64,000 nucleotides of DNA from Martelella lutilitoris (GTDB taxonomy: Bacteria; Pseudomonadota; Alphaproteobacteria; Rhizobiales; Rhizobiaceae). How positions within the stretch are numbered: position 1 is the first letter of the stretch; each line of letters starts with the position of its first letter. Shown here one piece after another: positions 43,619 through 52,799 of the stretch. Below the pieces are notes generated by a model that made no database searches, was not told where the DNA came from, and was given only the letters and a program-made list of their open reading frames with translations. A program made the translations under genes and the position numbers. The stretch covers positions 248,001 through 312,000 of the forward strand of contig NZ_VCLB01000003.1 in assembly GCF_005924265.1 (NCBI RefSeq). The letters are read 5' to 3'.

Positions 43619-44446
43619 ATGGATGTCATCACCCCCGAACGACTGTCGCTGAACACGGCGACCACGCGGGCGCAATGGACGCTCGACAAGGCAATCGACG
43701 GCGCGGCGCGGCACGGTTTCGGCGGGGTTTCGCCCTGGCGCGACCAGTTGCAGGCGCTCGGCGTCGAAAAGGCCGCCCGACAGATAAGCGAGGCGGGGCT
43801 TGCCGTCTCCGGCCTTTGCCGGGGCGGCTGGTATACAGCGGAAGGGGCGTTGACGCAGACCGTCATCGATGACAACCGCCGCGCCGTGGACGAGGCGGCG
43901 GCGATCGGCGCTGCCTGCCTGGTGATGGTGGTCGGCGGGCTCGCGCCCCGAAGCCGCGATCTGGAGGGCGCGCGCGCCATGATCGAGGAGGGACTGGCGA
44001 CAACGCTGGACTATGCGAAAACCGCCGGCGTGAAGATCGCCATCGAACCGCTGCATCCGATGTATGCCGCCGACCGTGCGGCGGTGAACACCATGGCCCA
44101 GGCGCTCGACATTTGCGATCGCCTCGGCGACGGCATCGGCCTTGCCGCTGACGTCTACCACATCTGGTGGGACCCGGACGTCAAGGCGCAGATCGCCCGC
44201 GCGGGAAAGGAGCGCCTGCTGGCCTTTCATCTTTGCGACTGGCTGGTGCCGACCACCGACATGCTGAACGATCGCGGCATGATGGGCGACGGCGTGATCG
44301 ATATCCCCGATCTGCGCCAGGCCGTCGAAGCGGAGGGCTTTGCCGGCCTCAACGAGGTCGAGATCTTCTCGGCGGAGAACTGGTGGAAACGCGATCCGGA
44401 CGACGTGCTGGAAACAATCATCGCCCGCGCGGCTGGCTGGTGCTGA
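43619..44446 (+). CDS. Sugar phosphate isomerase/epimerase-like (xylose isomerase-like barrel) protein
   Basis: AP-endonuclease-2-type TIM barrel of 275 residues. Metal-ligand candidates are the glutamate in KIAIEPLHPMYAADR, the DVYHIWWD aspartate/histidine, the histidine in LLAFHLCDW and the final glutamate in GLNEVEIFS, the classic four positions of this superfamily. It starts four bases after the DUF993 stop. It likely isomerises or epimerises the product of the preceding enzymes. Confidence 0.87.
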   Translation: MDVITPERLSLNTATTRAQWTLDKAIDGAARHGFGGVSPWRDQLQALGVEKAARQISEAGLAVSGLCRGGWYTAEGALTQTVIDDNRRAVDEAAAIGAACLVMVVGGLAPRSRDLEGARAMIEEGLATTLDYAKTAGVKIAIEPLHPMYAADRAAVNTMAQALDICDRLGDGIGLAADVYHIWWDPDVKAQIARAGKERLLAFHLCDWLVPTTDMLNDRGMMGDGVIDIPDLRQAVEAEGFAGLNEVEIFSAENWWKRDPDDVLETIIARAAGWC

Positions 44447-44611
44447 GACGGACGCGCTTTGGCGGTGAAACCTCCGCTCGCCCGATGACGCAGGCCTTGC
44501 CGGCTGACCGTCTCGATCCCGCCGATCCGTATTCTTCTCCGGTTCACCCGCAGGGGCGGCAGTGCTAACAGAAGAGAAACGGCAGAAGGCGACCATCAGG
44601 GAGAGACGCAA

Positions 44612-45283
44612 GTGGCGAGAAGCGGCAGGGAAACGGCAAGACGGACACGCCGCGGCGTGCGCGATGCGGAAGCCTCGCGCGCAGCCATTCTTCAGGCCGC
44701 GCTCGACGAGTTTTCCTCCGTTGGCTATGACGGCGCGCGCGTCGACAGGATCGCCGCCGCAGCGGGCCTGTCGAAACCGCTTCTCTATGACTATTTCGGC
44801 GACAAGGACGAACTCTACAAGGCCGCATTGCGCGAGGCCTATGTGCAGATCCGGGCCGGCGAGGAAGCCCTCGCCCTCGACGCACTTCCGCCGGAAGAGG
44901 CATTGGCGGCCCTGGTGATGTTCACCATGACCCATTTCCGTACACGCCCCTGGTTCATCACCATGCTCAATACGGAAAACCTCCGCGAGGGCTCCTCCGT
45001 CGCCGCCATAGGCGACCGGCGCGAGATCCAGTCGAAGCTTCTGGTCAAGCTCGCTGATGTGCTTCGGCGCGGCCGCGAGGACGGCATCTTCCACCGCCGG
45101 GCGGAACCGCTCGAGGTCTATCTGATGATCGCCTCGCTCTGCTATTTTCCCGTTTCAAACCGTTTCACCCTGGCCGAGGTCTTCGGCTTCGACACCAGCG
45201 AGGAAGGGCTGAACGCCCATGCCAGGCGCGCCACCGAGGCCGTTGTCGGCTGGCTGAAGCAGGAACCGGCGGACGCTCCCTGA
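44612..45283 (+). CDS. TetR-family transcriptional regulator
   Basis: Regulator of 223 residues. The helix-turn-helix lies at about 25-70 (ILQAALDEFSSVGYDGARVDRIAAAAGLSKPLLYDYFGDKDELY), preceded by an arginine-rich tail. The C-terminal ligand domain is of the AcrR/RutR-like sort (FTMTHFRTRPWFITMLNTENL). GTG start at 44612 with AGGGAGAG upstream. It follows the three enzyme genes by 165 bases on the same strand and probably represses them through the operator at 41253-41276. Confidence 0.88.
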   Translation: MARSGRETARRTRRGVRDAEASRAAILQAALDEFSSVGYDGARVDRIAAAAGLSKPLLYDYFGDKDELYKAALREAYVQIRAGEEALALDALPPEEALAALVMFTMTHFRTRPWFITMLNTENLREGSSVAAIGDRREIQSKLLVKLADVLRRGREDGIFHRRAEPLEVYLMIASLCYFPVSNRFTLAEVFGFDTSEEGLNAHARRATEAVVGWLKQEPADAP

Positions 45284-45474
45284 ACGGCCCGCTCTCATGC
45301 AGCGAACAGCTTCTTCGCTTTATCGCCCATATGCTGCGCACATTTGAGGCACGAAAACCGAGCCTTGCGTTTTTTGCATAGGGGCATTGCTTTTGCCCCA
45401 CTGCCTCATCGCGAAGTGCCGACGTATATAGGGATCAACAACAGCGAAGACGAAGCCAACAAAGGAGACCGGAA

Positions 45475-45618
45475 ATGAGCATGACCCGTTCGTTCAACAA
45501 CTGGCTCAAATACCGCGAAACCGTTACCGAGCTTGGCCGCATGAGCACCCGCGAACTGCACGACCTCGGCATCAATCGCGAAGATATCCGCCGCGTCGCC
45601 CGCAAGGCCGCGTTCTAA
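45475..45618 (+). CDS. DUF1127 small arginine-rich protein
   Basis: A 47-residue protein with the DUF1127 pattern: FNNWLKYRETVTELGRMSTRELHDLGINREDIRRVARKA, where the L..L..L-D-(L/I)G-(I/L)-R-DI motif is typical. Start ATG is preceded by AAAGGAG. Related small proteins in Rhodobacter (CcaF1) bind RNA and influence sRNA levels. It is followed directly by hairpins with CCUCCUCCC loops, exactly the arrangement of that locus. A -10-like TATATA lies at 45425-45430. Confidence 0.88.
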   Translation: MSMTRSFNNWLKYRETVTELGRMSTRELHDLGINREDIRRVARKAAF

Positions 45619-45660
45619 AGAATTCCTTCGGCTCACAAGGAGCCGAAACACACGTTTTCG

Positions 45661-45775
45661 GAGCTGCGCCCTCCTCCTCCCAGCGCGCTTCGATCTGGAC
45701 CGGCGATCCTCCTCCTCCCAATCGCTGGTCACCATGATGACGCCCACCGGATCCTCCTCCCCCGGTGGGCGTTTT
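45661..45775 (+). ncRNA. Three tandem cuckoo/CcsR-type small-RNA hairpins
   Basis: Three stem-loops expose CCTCCTCCC in their loops. Hairpin 1: AGC-T-GCGC (45662-45669) with GCGCGCT (45683-45689), loop CCTCCTCCTCCCA. Hairpin 2: GACCGGCGAT (45698-45707) with ATCGCTGGTC (45721-45730), the same 13-base loop. Hairpin 3: CGCCCACCGG (45741-45750) with CCGGTGGGCG (45762-45771), loop ATCCTCCTCCC, followed by TTTTCTTTT, so it also terminates. The loop is complementary to Shine-Dalgarno sequences. In alphaproteobacteria such RNAs are processed from the DUF1127 transcript and respond to stress. A further hairpin (45627-45647, TTCGGCTC / GAGCCGAA) separates the gene from this set. Confidence 0.85.
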
Positions 45776-45856
45776 CTTTTGCGCGAAAAGCCCACGCCGC
45801 CGGGATCAGGCAGCGGGCAATCCCGAAAATTGTATCATGACAATTTACGCAGTCGC

Positions 45857-46657
45857 TCAGGGCGTGGCCTTGCCCGATGTCGCCTGGACGAACTCGACCT
45901 CGCGGTCCGGCCTGACGATCGCCGCCGTCAGGCGGTCCGTGGCATAGGCGCCGGTGTCGATCGAGATCACGCCATTGGCCATTTGCGGCACCTGGACGAT
46001 CGTGTGGCCGTGGACGACCCACAACCCATCGCGACGCGGCAACTGGCCGAAAGCCTGGTGGCCCCAGGTGAGGTTGCGGGACGGTTGCTCATCAAGCGGC
46101 TTGCGCGGATCGGCGCCGGCATGGACCACCGCCATGTTGCCGCTCGACCAGACGAGCGGCATGGCTTTCAGCCAGGTAAGCCGCTCCTCGCCCAGCCGCT
46201 CGATCACCGCGTCGCGCAGGCGGGCAATGTCCTTGCGGCCATAGGCATCGCCCGTGGGGCCGAAGCTGGCGACGGTCTGCAGGCCGCCATAACGCAACCA
46301 GCGCTCGCCGCTTTCCGAAGGATCGTAGAGAAACTCAAGGAACATCTCCTCGTGATTGCCCTTGAGACAGACGACATCGGCGCGCTCCTTCTGCCTGTCG
46401 AACAGCATTTCAAGCACCTGCGCCGAATGATCGCCGCGATCGACATAATCGCCGACATGCACCAAAGGCAAATCCGGAACCGTCTGGTCGAGCTTTTCCC
46501 AGAGCCGCGCCAGGTTCTCGGCGCAACCGTGAATATCGCCGATCGCGACAAAAGCGCGATCCGGCTTCGGCAAGCCGCCGCGAAAGCTCGGCGGCGGCTC
46601 GGGACGGGACGTGGATTTCGGCTTTGGCGATGTGAACAGGCGGCGCAGCGATTTCAT
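45857..46657 (-). CDS. Metallophosphoesterase (PP2A-like serine/threonine phosphatase type)
   Basis: Cytoplasmic metal-dependent phosphatase of 266 residues. The three metal motifs are present in order: GDIHG near residue 40, GDYVDRG near 68 and GNHE near 100, with a late VVHAG and VVHGHT. It belongs with bacterial PrpA/ApaH-like phosphatases that act on phosphoproteins or nucleotides. ATG 46657 (AGAGG twelve bases upstream) is preferred over a longer frame that would add a sequence without resemblance to the family. Monocistronic, convergent with the cuckoo RNA locus. Confidence 0.85.
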   Translation of the reverse strand: MKSLRRLFTSPKPKSTSRPEPPPSFRGGLPKPDRAFVAIGDIHGCAENLARLWEKLDQTVPDLPLVHVGDYVDRGDHSAQVLEMLFDRQKERADVVCLKGNHEEMFLEFLYDPSESGERWLRYGGLQTVASFGPTGDAYGRKDIARLRDAVIERLGEERLTWLKAMPLVWSSGNMAVVHAGADPRKPLDEQPSRNLTWGHQAFGQLPRRDGLWVVHGHTIVQVPQMANGVISIDTGAYATDRLTAAIVRPDREVEFVQATSGKATP

Positions 46658-46817
46658 CGGCGGAGCAAACCTCTCTTGGATGACAACCGGACCGGCCTGC
46701 GAGACCGCCCGGGTTTCCGTAACACTAGGGTGCGGCTTGCTGCAGTTCAACATGATATACGAGGCGAAGTCTGGAGCCCGTCCAAGGGCGCCTCCGGATC
46801 GCCCCGGGGATTTTCTC

Positions 46818-47510
46818 CTATTCCGGCTGCCCGTAATAGGCCGTCGCGCCGTGCTTGCGCAGGAAATGCTTGTCGAGCAGCTCCTGCTCGATTGCCTGCA
46901 GGCCCGGATTGAGCTGCATCGACATCAGTGCCATCTCGGCGATGCATTCCACCGCGACGGCCACCTCGACGGCCTTCGCCACCGACTTGCCCCAGGTGAA
47001 CGGCGCATGGCGGTTGACGAGCACGCCCGGAAAATCAAGCGGGTTCAGCCCCTTGAAGCGTTCAAGGATGACGTTGCCGGTCTCCCACTCATAGGCTGAG
47101 GCGATTTCCTCCGGCGTCATCTTCCGCGTCACCGGAATTTCGCCGTAGAAATAGTCGGCATGGGTGGTGCCGAAATTCGGGATCGGCTTGCCGGCCTGGG
47201 CGAAGGCGGTCGCCTTGGTCGAATGGGTGTGGACCACACCGCCAATGCCCTCAAAGGCGAGCAGCAGGCAGCGATGCGTGGGCGTGTCGGAGGAGGGCCT
47301 GAGATTGCCCTCCACGATCTTTCCGTCGAAATCGACGATCACCATGTTTTCCGGCGACAGCTCATCGTAATCGACGCCGGAGGGCTTGATGGCGAAGACG
47401 CCCTTGTCGCGGTCGGCGGCACTTGCGTTACCGAAGGTCAGGTTGATCAGACCGTGACGTGGAAGCGCGAGGTTGGCCTCGTAAGCCTCGCGCCGGATTT
47501 CCGTATACAT
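46818..47510 (-). CDS. araD: L-ribulose-5-phosphate 4-epimerase
   Basis: Class II-aldolase-type zinc enzyme of 230 residues converting L-ribulose-5-phosphate to D-xylulose-5-phosphate. The family sequence runs LINLTFGNASAADRDKGVFAIKPSGVDYDEL, SSDTPTHRCLLLAF, GVVHTHSTKATAFAQAGKPIPNFGTTHADYFYG, where the HTH and the later histidine bind zinc. AAAGGGG precedes ATG. Last gene of the arabinose operon, 14 bases after araA. Confidence 0.95.
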   Translation of the reverse strand: MYTEIRREAYEANLALPRHGLINLTFGNASAADRDKGVFAIKPSGVDYDELSPENMVIVDFDGKIVEGNLRPSSDTPTHRCLLLAFEGIGGVVHTHSTKATAFAQAGKPIPNFGTTHADYFYGEIPVTRKMTPEEIASAYEWETGNVILERFKGLNPLDFPGVLVNRHAPFTWGKSVAKAVEVAVAVECIAEMALMSMQLNPGLQAIEQELLDKHFLRKHGATAYYGQPE

Positions 47511-47524
47511 TGCTTACCCCTTTC

Positions 47525-49033
47525 TCAGGCCTTGATGCCAAGGCCGAGATGCCAGTAGATCTCGTTATTGCGCAGATCCTGCCTGAAGCGATCGAGCTTG
47601 GTCTCGCCGTCAATGACCGCAAGTTCAATCCCCGCCATGGTGGCGAAATCGTCCAGCATCTCCGTCGTTACGTCATTGCTGTAGGCGGTGTGATGCGCGC
47701 CGCCGGCAAGGATCCACGCCGAGAGCGCGGTCTTGAAGTCAGGTTTGCATTCCCACACCGCGCGCGCAACCGGCAGGTTGGGCAAATCGGGATGCGGCAC
47801 GGAGGTCACTTCATTGACCAGCAGACGGAAGCGGTTGCCCATGTCCATCAGCGAGGCATTCAGCGCCGGGCCGAGCTTCGCGTTGAAGACCATGCGCACG
47901 GGATCCGCCTTGCCACCGATGCCGAGCGGGTGGATCTCGACTTTGGGCTTTCCATCGGCAATTGTCGGGCAGACCTCCAGCATGTGCGAGCCGAGCACCT
48001 GCTCGTGGCCCGGCGCCATGTGGTAGGTATAGTCCTCCATGAACGAGGTCGCCCCGCTCATGCCGTGTCCCATCACCTTCAGCGCGCGCACCAGCGCCAC
48101 CGTCTTCCAGTCGCCCTCGCCGGCAAAGCCGTAGCCTGCCGCCATCATCCGCTGGGTTGACATGCCCGGCAGGGTCTCCATGCCGTGCAGGTCCTCGAAC
48201 GTATCGGTAAAGCCCTTGAAGCCGCCCGCTTCCATGAAAGCCTTGAGACCAAGTTCCTGGCGCGCGGTGTTGAGCAGCGCATCATGGCGTTCGCCGCCTT
48301 TTTTCAGGACATCGACGACATCATACTGGTTCTCATATTCGGCAGAGAGCGCTGCGACATCGCTGTCGGAAAGCGTATTCATCACGTCGACCAGGTCCAT
48401 GATGCCATAGCCATTGACGGAAAAGCCGAGCTTCATTTCGGCCGCCACCTTGTCGCCCTCGGTCACCGCGACCTCGCGCATATTGTCGCCGAAGCGGCAG
48501 AAGCGGCCGCCCTGCCAGTCGTCCCAGGCGCGCGCGGCACGCATCCAGGCGTCGATCCGGGCATGGACTTCCGGGTCCGACCAGTGGCCGGAGACCACCT
48601 TGCGGCCAAGCCGCATGCGGGTATGGATGAAGCCCGCCTCGCGGTCGCCATGGGCCGACTGGTTGAGGTTCATGTAATCCATGTCGATCGTGTCCCACGG
48701 CAGTTCGCGGGCATATTGCGTATGCAAATGCAGGAACGGCTTGTTGAGCATGGACAGCCCCCGGATCCACATCTTCGACGGGGAGAATGTGTGCATCCAG
48801 AGAATAAGCCCGCCGCATTCCGGATCGGAGTTGGCGCGCACCGCAAGCTCGGCGGCTTCCGCCGGGCTTTTGACGACGGGCTGCGGCACGATTTCGAGCG
48901 GCAGATTGCCATCCTTGGAAAGAGCGGCGGCAATGGCGTTGAACTGCGCGTCGACTTCCGCCAGCGCTTCGGGTCCGTAAAGGTGCTGCGAGCCGCACAC
49001 GAACCAGATCTTGAGGGGCTTCAGGCCGATCAT
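47525..49033 (-). CDS. araA: L-arabinose isomerase
   Basis: Mn-dependent isomerase of 502 residues converting L-arabinose to L-ribulose. The sequence aligns along its whole length with bacterial Ara[18 protein letters not shown] at the N-terminus, [18 protein letters not shown] near residue 78, GHWSDPEV, the catalytic-region [18 protein letters not shown] with [12 protein letters not shown] (metal ligands) near 335, and HTAYS near 450. AAGGA lies before ATG. Followed 14 bases on by araD. Confidence 0.96.
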   Translation of the reverse strand: MIGLKPLKIWFVCGSQHLYGPEALAEVDAQFNAIAAALSKDGNLPLEIVPQPVVKSPAEAAELAVRANSDPECGGLILWMHTFSPSKMWIRGLSMLNKPFLHLHTQYARELPWDTIDMDYMNLNQSAHGDREAGFIHTRMRLGRKVVSGHWSDPEVHARIDAWMRAARAWDDWQGGRFCRFGDNMREVAVTEGDKVAAEMKLGFSVNGYGIMDLVDVMNTLSDSDVAALSAEYENQYDVVDVLKKGGERHDALLNTARQELGLKAFMEAGGFKGFTDTFEDLHGMETLPGMSTQRMMAAGYGFAGEGDWKTVALVRALKVMGHGMSGATSFMEDYTYHMAPGHEQVLGSHMLEVCPTIADGKPKVEIHPLGIGGKADPVRMVFNAKLGPALNASLMDMGNRFRLLVNEVTSVPHPDLPNLPVARAVWECKPDFKTALSAWILAGGAHHTAYSNDVTTEMLDDFATMAGIELAVIDGETKLDRFRQDLRNNEIYWHLGLGIKA

Positions 49034-49072
49034 GTTATTTAATCCTTCTGCAATAAACCGGGACGGGGCGGC

Positions 49073-50731
49073 TCAGCCGCGCACCTTATCCCTGATGTCG
49101 ATCAAATCCTTCATCACCTGCGACATGTCGCTGTCGCGGGTAATGCCGCCGAAACCGTCATGGAGCGTCAGGTAAAGCCCGTAGAGCTCCTCGTAAATCG
49201 CGACGTTTTCGGGAATGGGGTCGTAGCGGATGTCCTTCAGCCCGGTCATCGCGCGCGTCGTTTCGCCAATATTCTCATGCGATCCGCCAACGGCGGCAGC
49301 CGCCACGGCCGCACCCAGCGCACAGGTCTGGGCCGAGCGGGTGACCAGCATGGTGCGGTTCATCACATCGGCATAGATCTGCATCAGCATCGGGTTCTTT
49401 TCGGCAATGCCGCCGGCGCAGACGACCTTATCGATCGGCACGCCGAAATCGGTCATCCGCTCGACGATGGCGCGCGCGCCGAAGGCCGTCGCCTCGACAA
49501 GAGCGCGATAGATTTCCGCGCGGGTCGAATAGAGCGTCTGGCCGAGCATCAGACCCGTCAGCCGCTGGTCGACGAGAATGGTGCGATTGCCGTTGTTCCA
49601 GTCGAGCGCCAGGAGGCCGCTCTGGCCGGGTTTCATCGCCGTCGCTTCTTCCGTCAGTTCGCGGTGCAGTTCCGGCCCGCCCTGGCAGACGCGCTCCACC
49701 CACCATTTGAAGATGTCGCCGACGGCCGACTGGCCGGCCTCGATGCCGAAGAAACCCGGCAGGATCGAGCCTTCGACAATGCCGCAAACGCCGGGGATCG
49801 TATCGGACTTCGACAGATCGACGATGGCGCAGTCGCAGGTCGATGTGCCGATGACCTTGACCAGCATGCCTTCCTCGATGCCGCAGCCAATCGAGCCCAG
49901 ATGGTTGTCGAAGGCGCCGGTAGCAATGGCGATGCCTTCCGGCAGGCCAAGCTTCTCCGCCCATTCGGCGCAGAGCGCGCCGGCGGGCACGGAGATGTCC
50001 TGCGCCGTGTCATAGAGCCGGTCGCGCAGATCGGCGATCGCCGGATCGAGCTTGCCGAGAAAGTCCTTGTCCGGCAGGCCGCCCCATTTGGGGTTATAAA
50101 GCCCCTTGTGACCGGCGGCGCACACACCGCGCTTGATATCGGCCGGCGCCTTGACGCCTGCGAGAACGGACGGAATCCAGTCGGCAAGCTCGACCCAGGA
50201 GGCCGCCGCATCAAAGACGGTCCGGTCGACATTGAGGCAGTGCCAGATCTTGGACCACCACCATTCCGATGAATAGGTATCGCCGACCATGGCCAGGTAT
50301 TCGGGCCGTTCAGCCTTGCCGAGCGCCGTGATCTTCTCCGCCTCGCGCCAGCTCGTATGGTCCTTCCACAGCCAGCAATAGGCGTTGAGATTGTCGGTGA
50401 AACGCGGATCCATCGACAGCGCGCCGTTGTTTTCGTCCACCGGAAGCGGGCTGGAACCAGTCGAATCCACGCCGATCCCAATCACTTTCGCTGCATCGAA
50501 GGCTTTATGCTTTGCCGCTTCGGCGAGCGCGCCGCGCACGCTTTCCTCAAGACCCTTCAGGTAATCCGCCGGGCTCTGTCGGGCAAGCAGCGGGTCAGAG
50601 GGGTCAAGCAGCACGCCCTGGTCGCCGCTTGGATAGTTGTAGACATGGGTTCCGTACTCAAACCCATCGTCGCAGCCCACTACAAGCGCGCGGACCGAAT
50701 TGGTTCCGTAATCGATTCCGATGGAGAACAT
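49073..50731 (-). CDS. araB: L-ribulokinase
   Basis: FGGY-family kinase of 552 residues phosphorylating L-ribulose. It opens with SIGIDYGTNSVRALVVG, contains GIGVDSTGSSPLPVDENN near residue 95 and the family's LDWNNGNRTILVDQRLTGLMLGQTL, and VVCAGGIAEKNPMLMQIYADVM close to the C-terminal nucleotide site. It lies 74 bases after the last transporter gene and 39 bases before araA, so transport and catabolism are one operon. Confidence 0.95.
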   Translation of the reverse strand: MFSIGIDYGTNSVRALVVGCDDGFEYGTHVYNYPSGDQGVLLDPSDPLLARQSPADYLKGLEESVRGALAEAAKHKAFDAAKVIGIGVDSTGSSPLPVDENNGALSMDPRFTDNLNAYCWLWKDHTSWREAEKITALGKAERPEYLAMVGDTYSSEWWWSKIWHCLNVDRTVFDAAASWVELADWIPSVLAGVKAPADIKRGVCAAGHKGLYNPKWGGLPDKDFLGKLDPAIADLRDRLYDTAQDISVPAGALCAEWAEKLGLPEGIAIATGAFDNHLGSIGCGIEEGMLVKVIGTSTCDCAIVDLSKSDTIPGVCGIVEGSILPGFFGIEAGQSAVGDIFKWWVERVCQGGPELHRELTEEATAMKPGQSGLLALDWNNGNRTILVDQRLTGLMLGQTLYSTRAEIYRALVEATAFGARAIVERMTDFGVPIDKVVCAGGIAEKNPMLMQIYADVMNRTMLVTRSAQTCALGAAVAAAAVGGSHENIGETTRAMTGLKDIRYDPIPENVAIYEELYGLYLTLHDGFGGITRDSDMSQVMKDLIDIRDKVRG

Positions 50732-50805
50732 GGTGTGCCTCGTTTTTTATCTTGTTGTGTTGCCGGCGCCGCCTTTCCCGTGCCGGCAACGTGTTCTTTT
50801 TTCAA

Positions 50806-51777
50806 TCAGGGGGCCGCAGTGCGTTCGACCGTCAGTCTCAGCAGGCCCTTCTGCAGCACGATGAAGAGTAGAAGCAGAATGCCGATCGCGATCTTGGTCC
50901 ACCAACTGGAAAGCGTCCCGTCGAAGACGATGTAGGTCTGGATCAGGCCCATGGTCAACACGCCGAAAAGCGTGCCGAAGACATAGCCCGCGCCGCCGGT
51001 CAGAAGCGTGCCGCCGATGACCACGGTCGCAATCGCCGTCAACTCGGTGCCGACCGTTGCCAGTGGATAGCCCGAGCCGGTGTAGATAGCGAAGACGATG
51101 CCGGATAGGCCCGCCATGAAGCCAGAGAAGGCATAGATCATCACCGTGGTCTGCCCGATCTTTGAGCCCATCAGCGTCGCCGTCTGCTGACCGCCGCCGA
51201 TGGCGAAGACATTGGCGCCGAAACGGGTCTTGTGGGCGACAAAATGACCGATGACGAAGGCGAGCAGCATGATCACGCCGATCAGCGTCAGCCGCCCCTT
51301 GCCAGGCATCAGCCAGTAGGCGCCCTGCAGCATGTCGAAGAACGGATTGTCGATCGGCACGGAATCGATCGTCAGCATGTAGGCGACGCCGCGCGCGAGG
51401 AACATGCCGGCCAGCGTGACGATGAAGGCCGGCATGCCGAGCGTGTAGATCAGCCAGCCCATGGCCGCGCCAAAGGCGGTCGTGACCGCCAGAAGCAGGG
51501 CGAAGACGACAAGCGGGTGAAGGCCCGTATCGCGCAGAAGCACGGCGATGAACACGCCGGAAAAGGCGATCACCGAGCCGACCGAAAGGTCGATCCCGCC
51601 CGACAGGATCACCACCGTCATGCCGACGGCGACGATGCCGAGATAGGCGTTGTCGGTCAAAAGATTGCCCGCCACCCTTGTCGACAGCATGAACGGAAAC
51701 TGGATGTAGCAGATCGCATAGGCCACGATGAAGATGGCAATGGTGGCGAACAGCGGATAGAGACGCGGATTTTTCAT
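50806..51777 (-). CDS. yjfF: Sugar ABC transporter permease (YjfF-like)
   Basis: Inner-membrane permease of 323 residues, RbsC/BPD_transp_2 family, about nine to ten helices. GGIDLSVGSVIAFSGVFIAV near residue 60 and the later GGTLLTGGAGYVFGTLFGVLTMG segment are hallmarks. Its closest relatives by layout are YjfF of the galactofuranose/arabinose-type systems, which always occur with YtfT. ATG overlaps the ytfT stop (ATGA). Confidence 0.9.
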   Translation of the reverse strand: MKNPRLYPLFATIAIFIVAYAICYIQFPFMLSTRVAGNLLTDNAYLGIVAVGMTVVILSGGIDLSVGSVIAFSGVFIAVLLRDTGLHPLVVFALLLAVTTAFGAAMGWLIYTLGMPAFIVTLAGMFLARGVAYMLTIDSVPIDNPFFDMLQGAYWLMPGKGRLTLIGVIMLLAFVIGHFVAHKTRFGANVFAIGGGQQTATLMGSKIGQTTVMIYAFSGFMAGLSGIVFAIYTGSGYPLATVGTELTAIATVVIGGTLLTGGAGYVFGTLFGVLTMGLIQTYIVFDGTLSSWWTKIAIGILLLLFIVLQKGLLRLTVERTAAP

Positions 51778-52799
51778 TTGCCTGCCTCCTGCCGGGCTTC
51801 GGGCTTGGCCCGCCCCGCAAACAGGTTCTGCTTCAGGAATTTCAGGTCGCCGGTGATGTTGGGCGACTGCAGCACCAGAATGATGACAACCAGAACCGCC
51901 TTGATCACCAGATTGTATTCCGACGGGAAGCCCGCCAGCAGAATGCCGGTATCGATGGTCTGGATGATCATCGCGCCGATGACGGCGGCCGAGATCGAGA
52001 AGCGGCCGCCCATCAGGGAATTGCCGCCGATGACGGTGGCAAGCACGGCGTCAAGCTCGAGCCAGAGACCCGCATTGTTGGCGTCCGCGCCGCGGATATC
52101 CGCCGTGATGATGATGCCGGCAAGAGCCGCGCAGAAGCCCGACGCCATGTAGACGGCGATCAGCAGAACCCGCGCATTGACGCCGGCCAGCGCGCTTGCC
52201 CGCCGGTTGACGCCGATCGATTCGATCAGGAGACCAAGCGCGGTGCGACGGACGAGGAAGATGACCAGCGCCCCCGCCAGCACCCAGATCCAGACCGGCA
52301 CCGGAATGCCGAGAACGTCGCCGGAGCCGAGAAAGGCAAAACTCGGCAGGTTGAAGGTCAGGATCCGCCCTTCGGTGATCAACTGCGCGATGCCCCGCCC
52401 GGAAATCATCAGGATCAGCGTCGCGACAATCGGCTGGATGCCGATGAAGGCGACCAGAATGCCATTGAAAAGCCCGGCAGCAAGCCCTGCGGCGATCGCA
52501 GTGACAAGCGCCGGCACAAGGCCGTAACCGCTTGCGATCGTCGCCGCGCCGACCGCGCCCGAGATCGCGATCACGGTGCCGACCGAAAGGTCGATCCCGC
52601 GCGTCGCGACAACGAGCGTCATGCCGATCGCCAGCAGGGCAACGGGCGCACCCCGTTTCAGAACATCGATGACCGGCCCGACAAAGCGTCCGCCGGAATA
52701 TTCGACCTGCAGGAAGGTCGGAAAGAACAGGCTCACCAGCCCTACGAGGAAGACGAGCGTGACAAGCTGCGGGATGACCCGCTTCAGACCGCCGGGCAT
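51774..52799 (-). CDS. ytfT: Sugar ABC transporter permease (YtfT-like)
   Basis: Partner permease of 341 residues, same family, with GIDLSVGTVIAISGAVGAATI near residue 70 and GGNSLMGGRFSISAAVIGAMIIQTIDTGIL near the C-terminus. Together with YjfF it forms a heterodimeric channel. Overlaps the ATPase gene by one base (TGATG) and yjfF by four. Confidence 0.9.
   Translation of the reverse strand: MPGGLKRVIPQLVTLVFLVGLVSLFFPTFLQVEYSGGRFVGPVIDVLKRGAPVALLAIGMTLVVATRGIDLSVGTVIAISGAVGAATIASGYGLVPALVTAIAAGLAAGLFNGILVAFIGIQPIVATLILMISGRGIAQLITEGRILTFNLPSFAFLGSGDVLGIPVPVWIWVLAGALVIFLVRRTALGLLIESIGVNRRASALAGVNARVLLIAVYMASGFCAALAGIIITADIRGADANNAGLWLELDAVLATVIGGNSLMGGRFSISAAVIGAMIIQTIDTGILLAGFPSEYNLVIKAVLVVIILVLQSPNITGDLKFLKQNLFAGRAKPEARQEAGK

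Noticed and set aside
44486-44569. Possible 27-codon ORF between the sugar-isomerase-like gene and TetR
   Set aside because: No Shine-Dalgarno, no overlap or motif; nothing beyond chance.
45627-45647. Terminator of the DUF1127 gene
   Set aside because: The TTCGGCTC/GAGCCGAA hairpin has no T-run; the real terminator seems to be the third cuckoo hairpin at 45741-45780, so it is better seen as part of the processed transcript.
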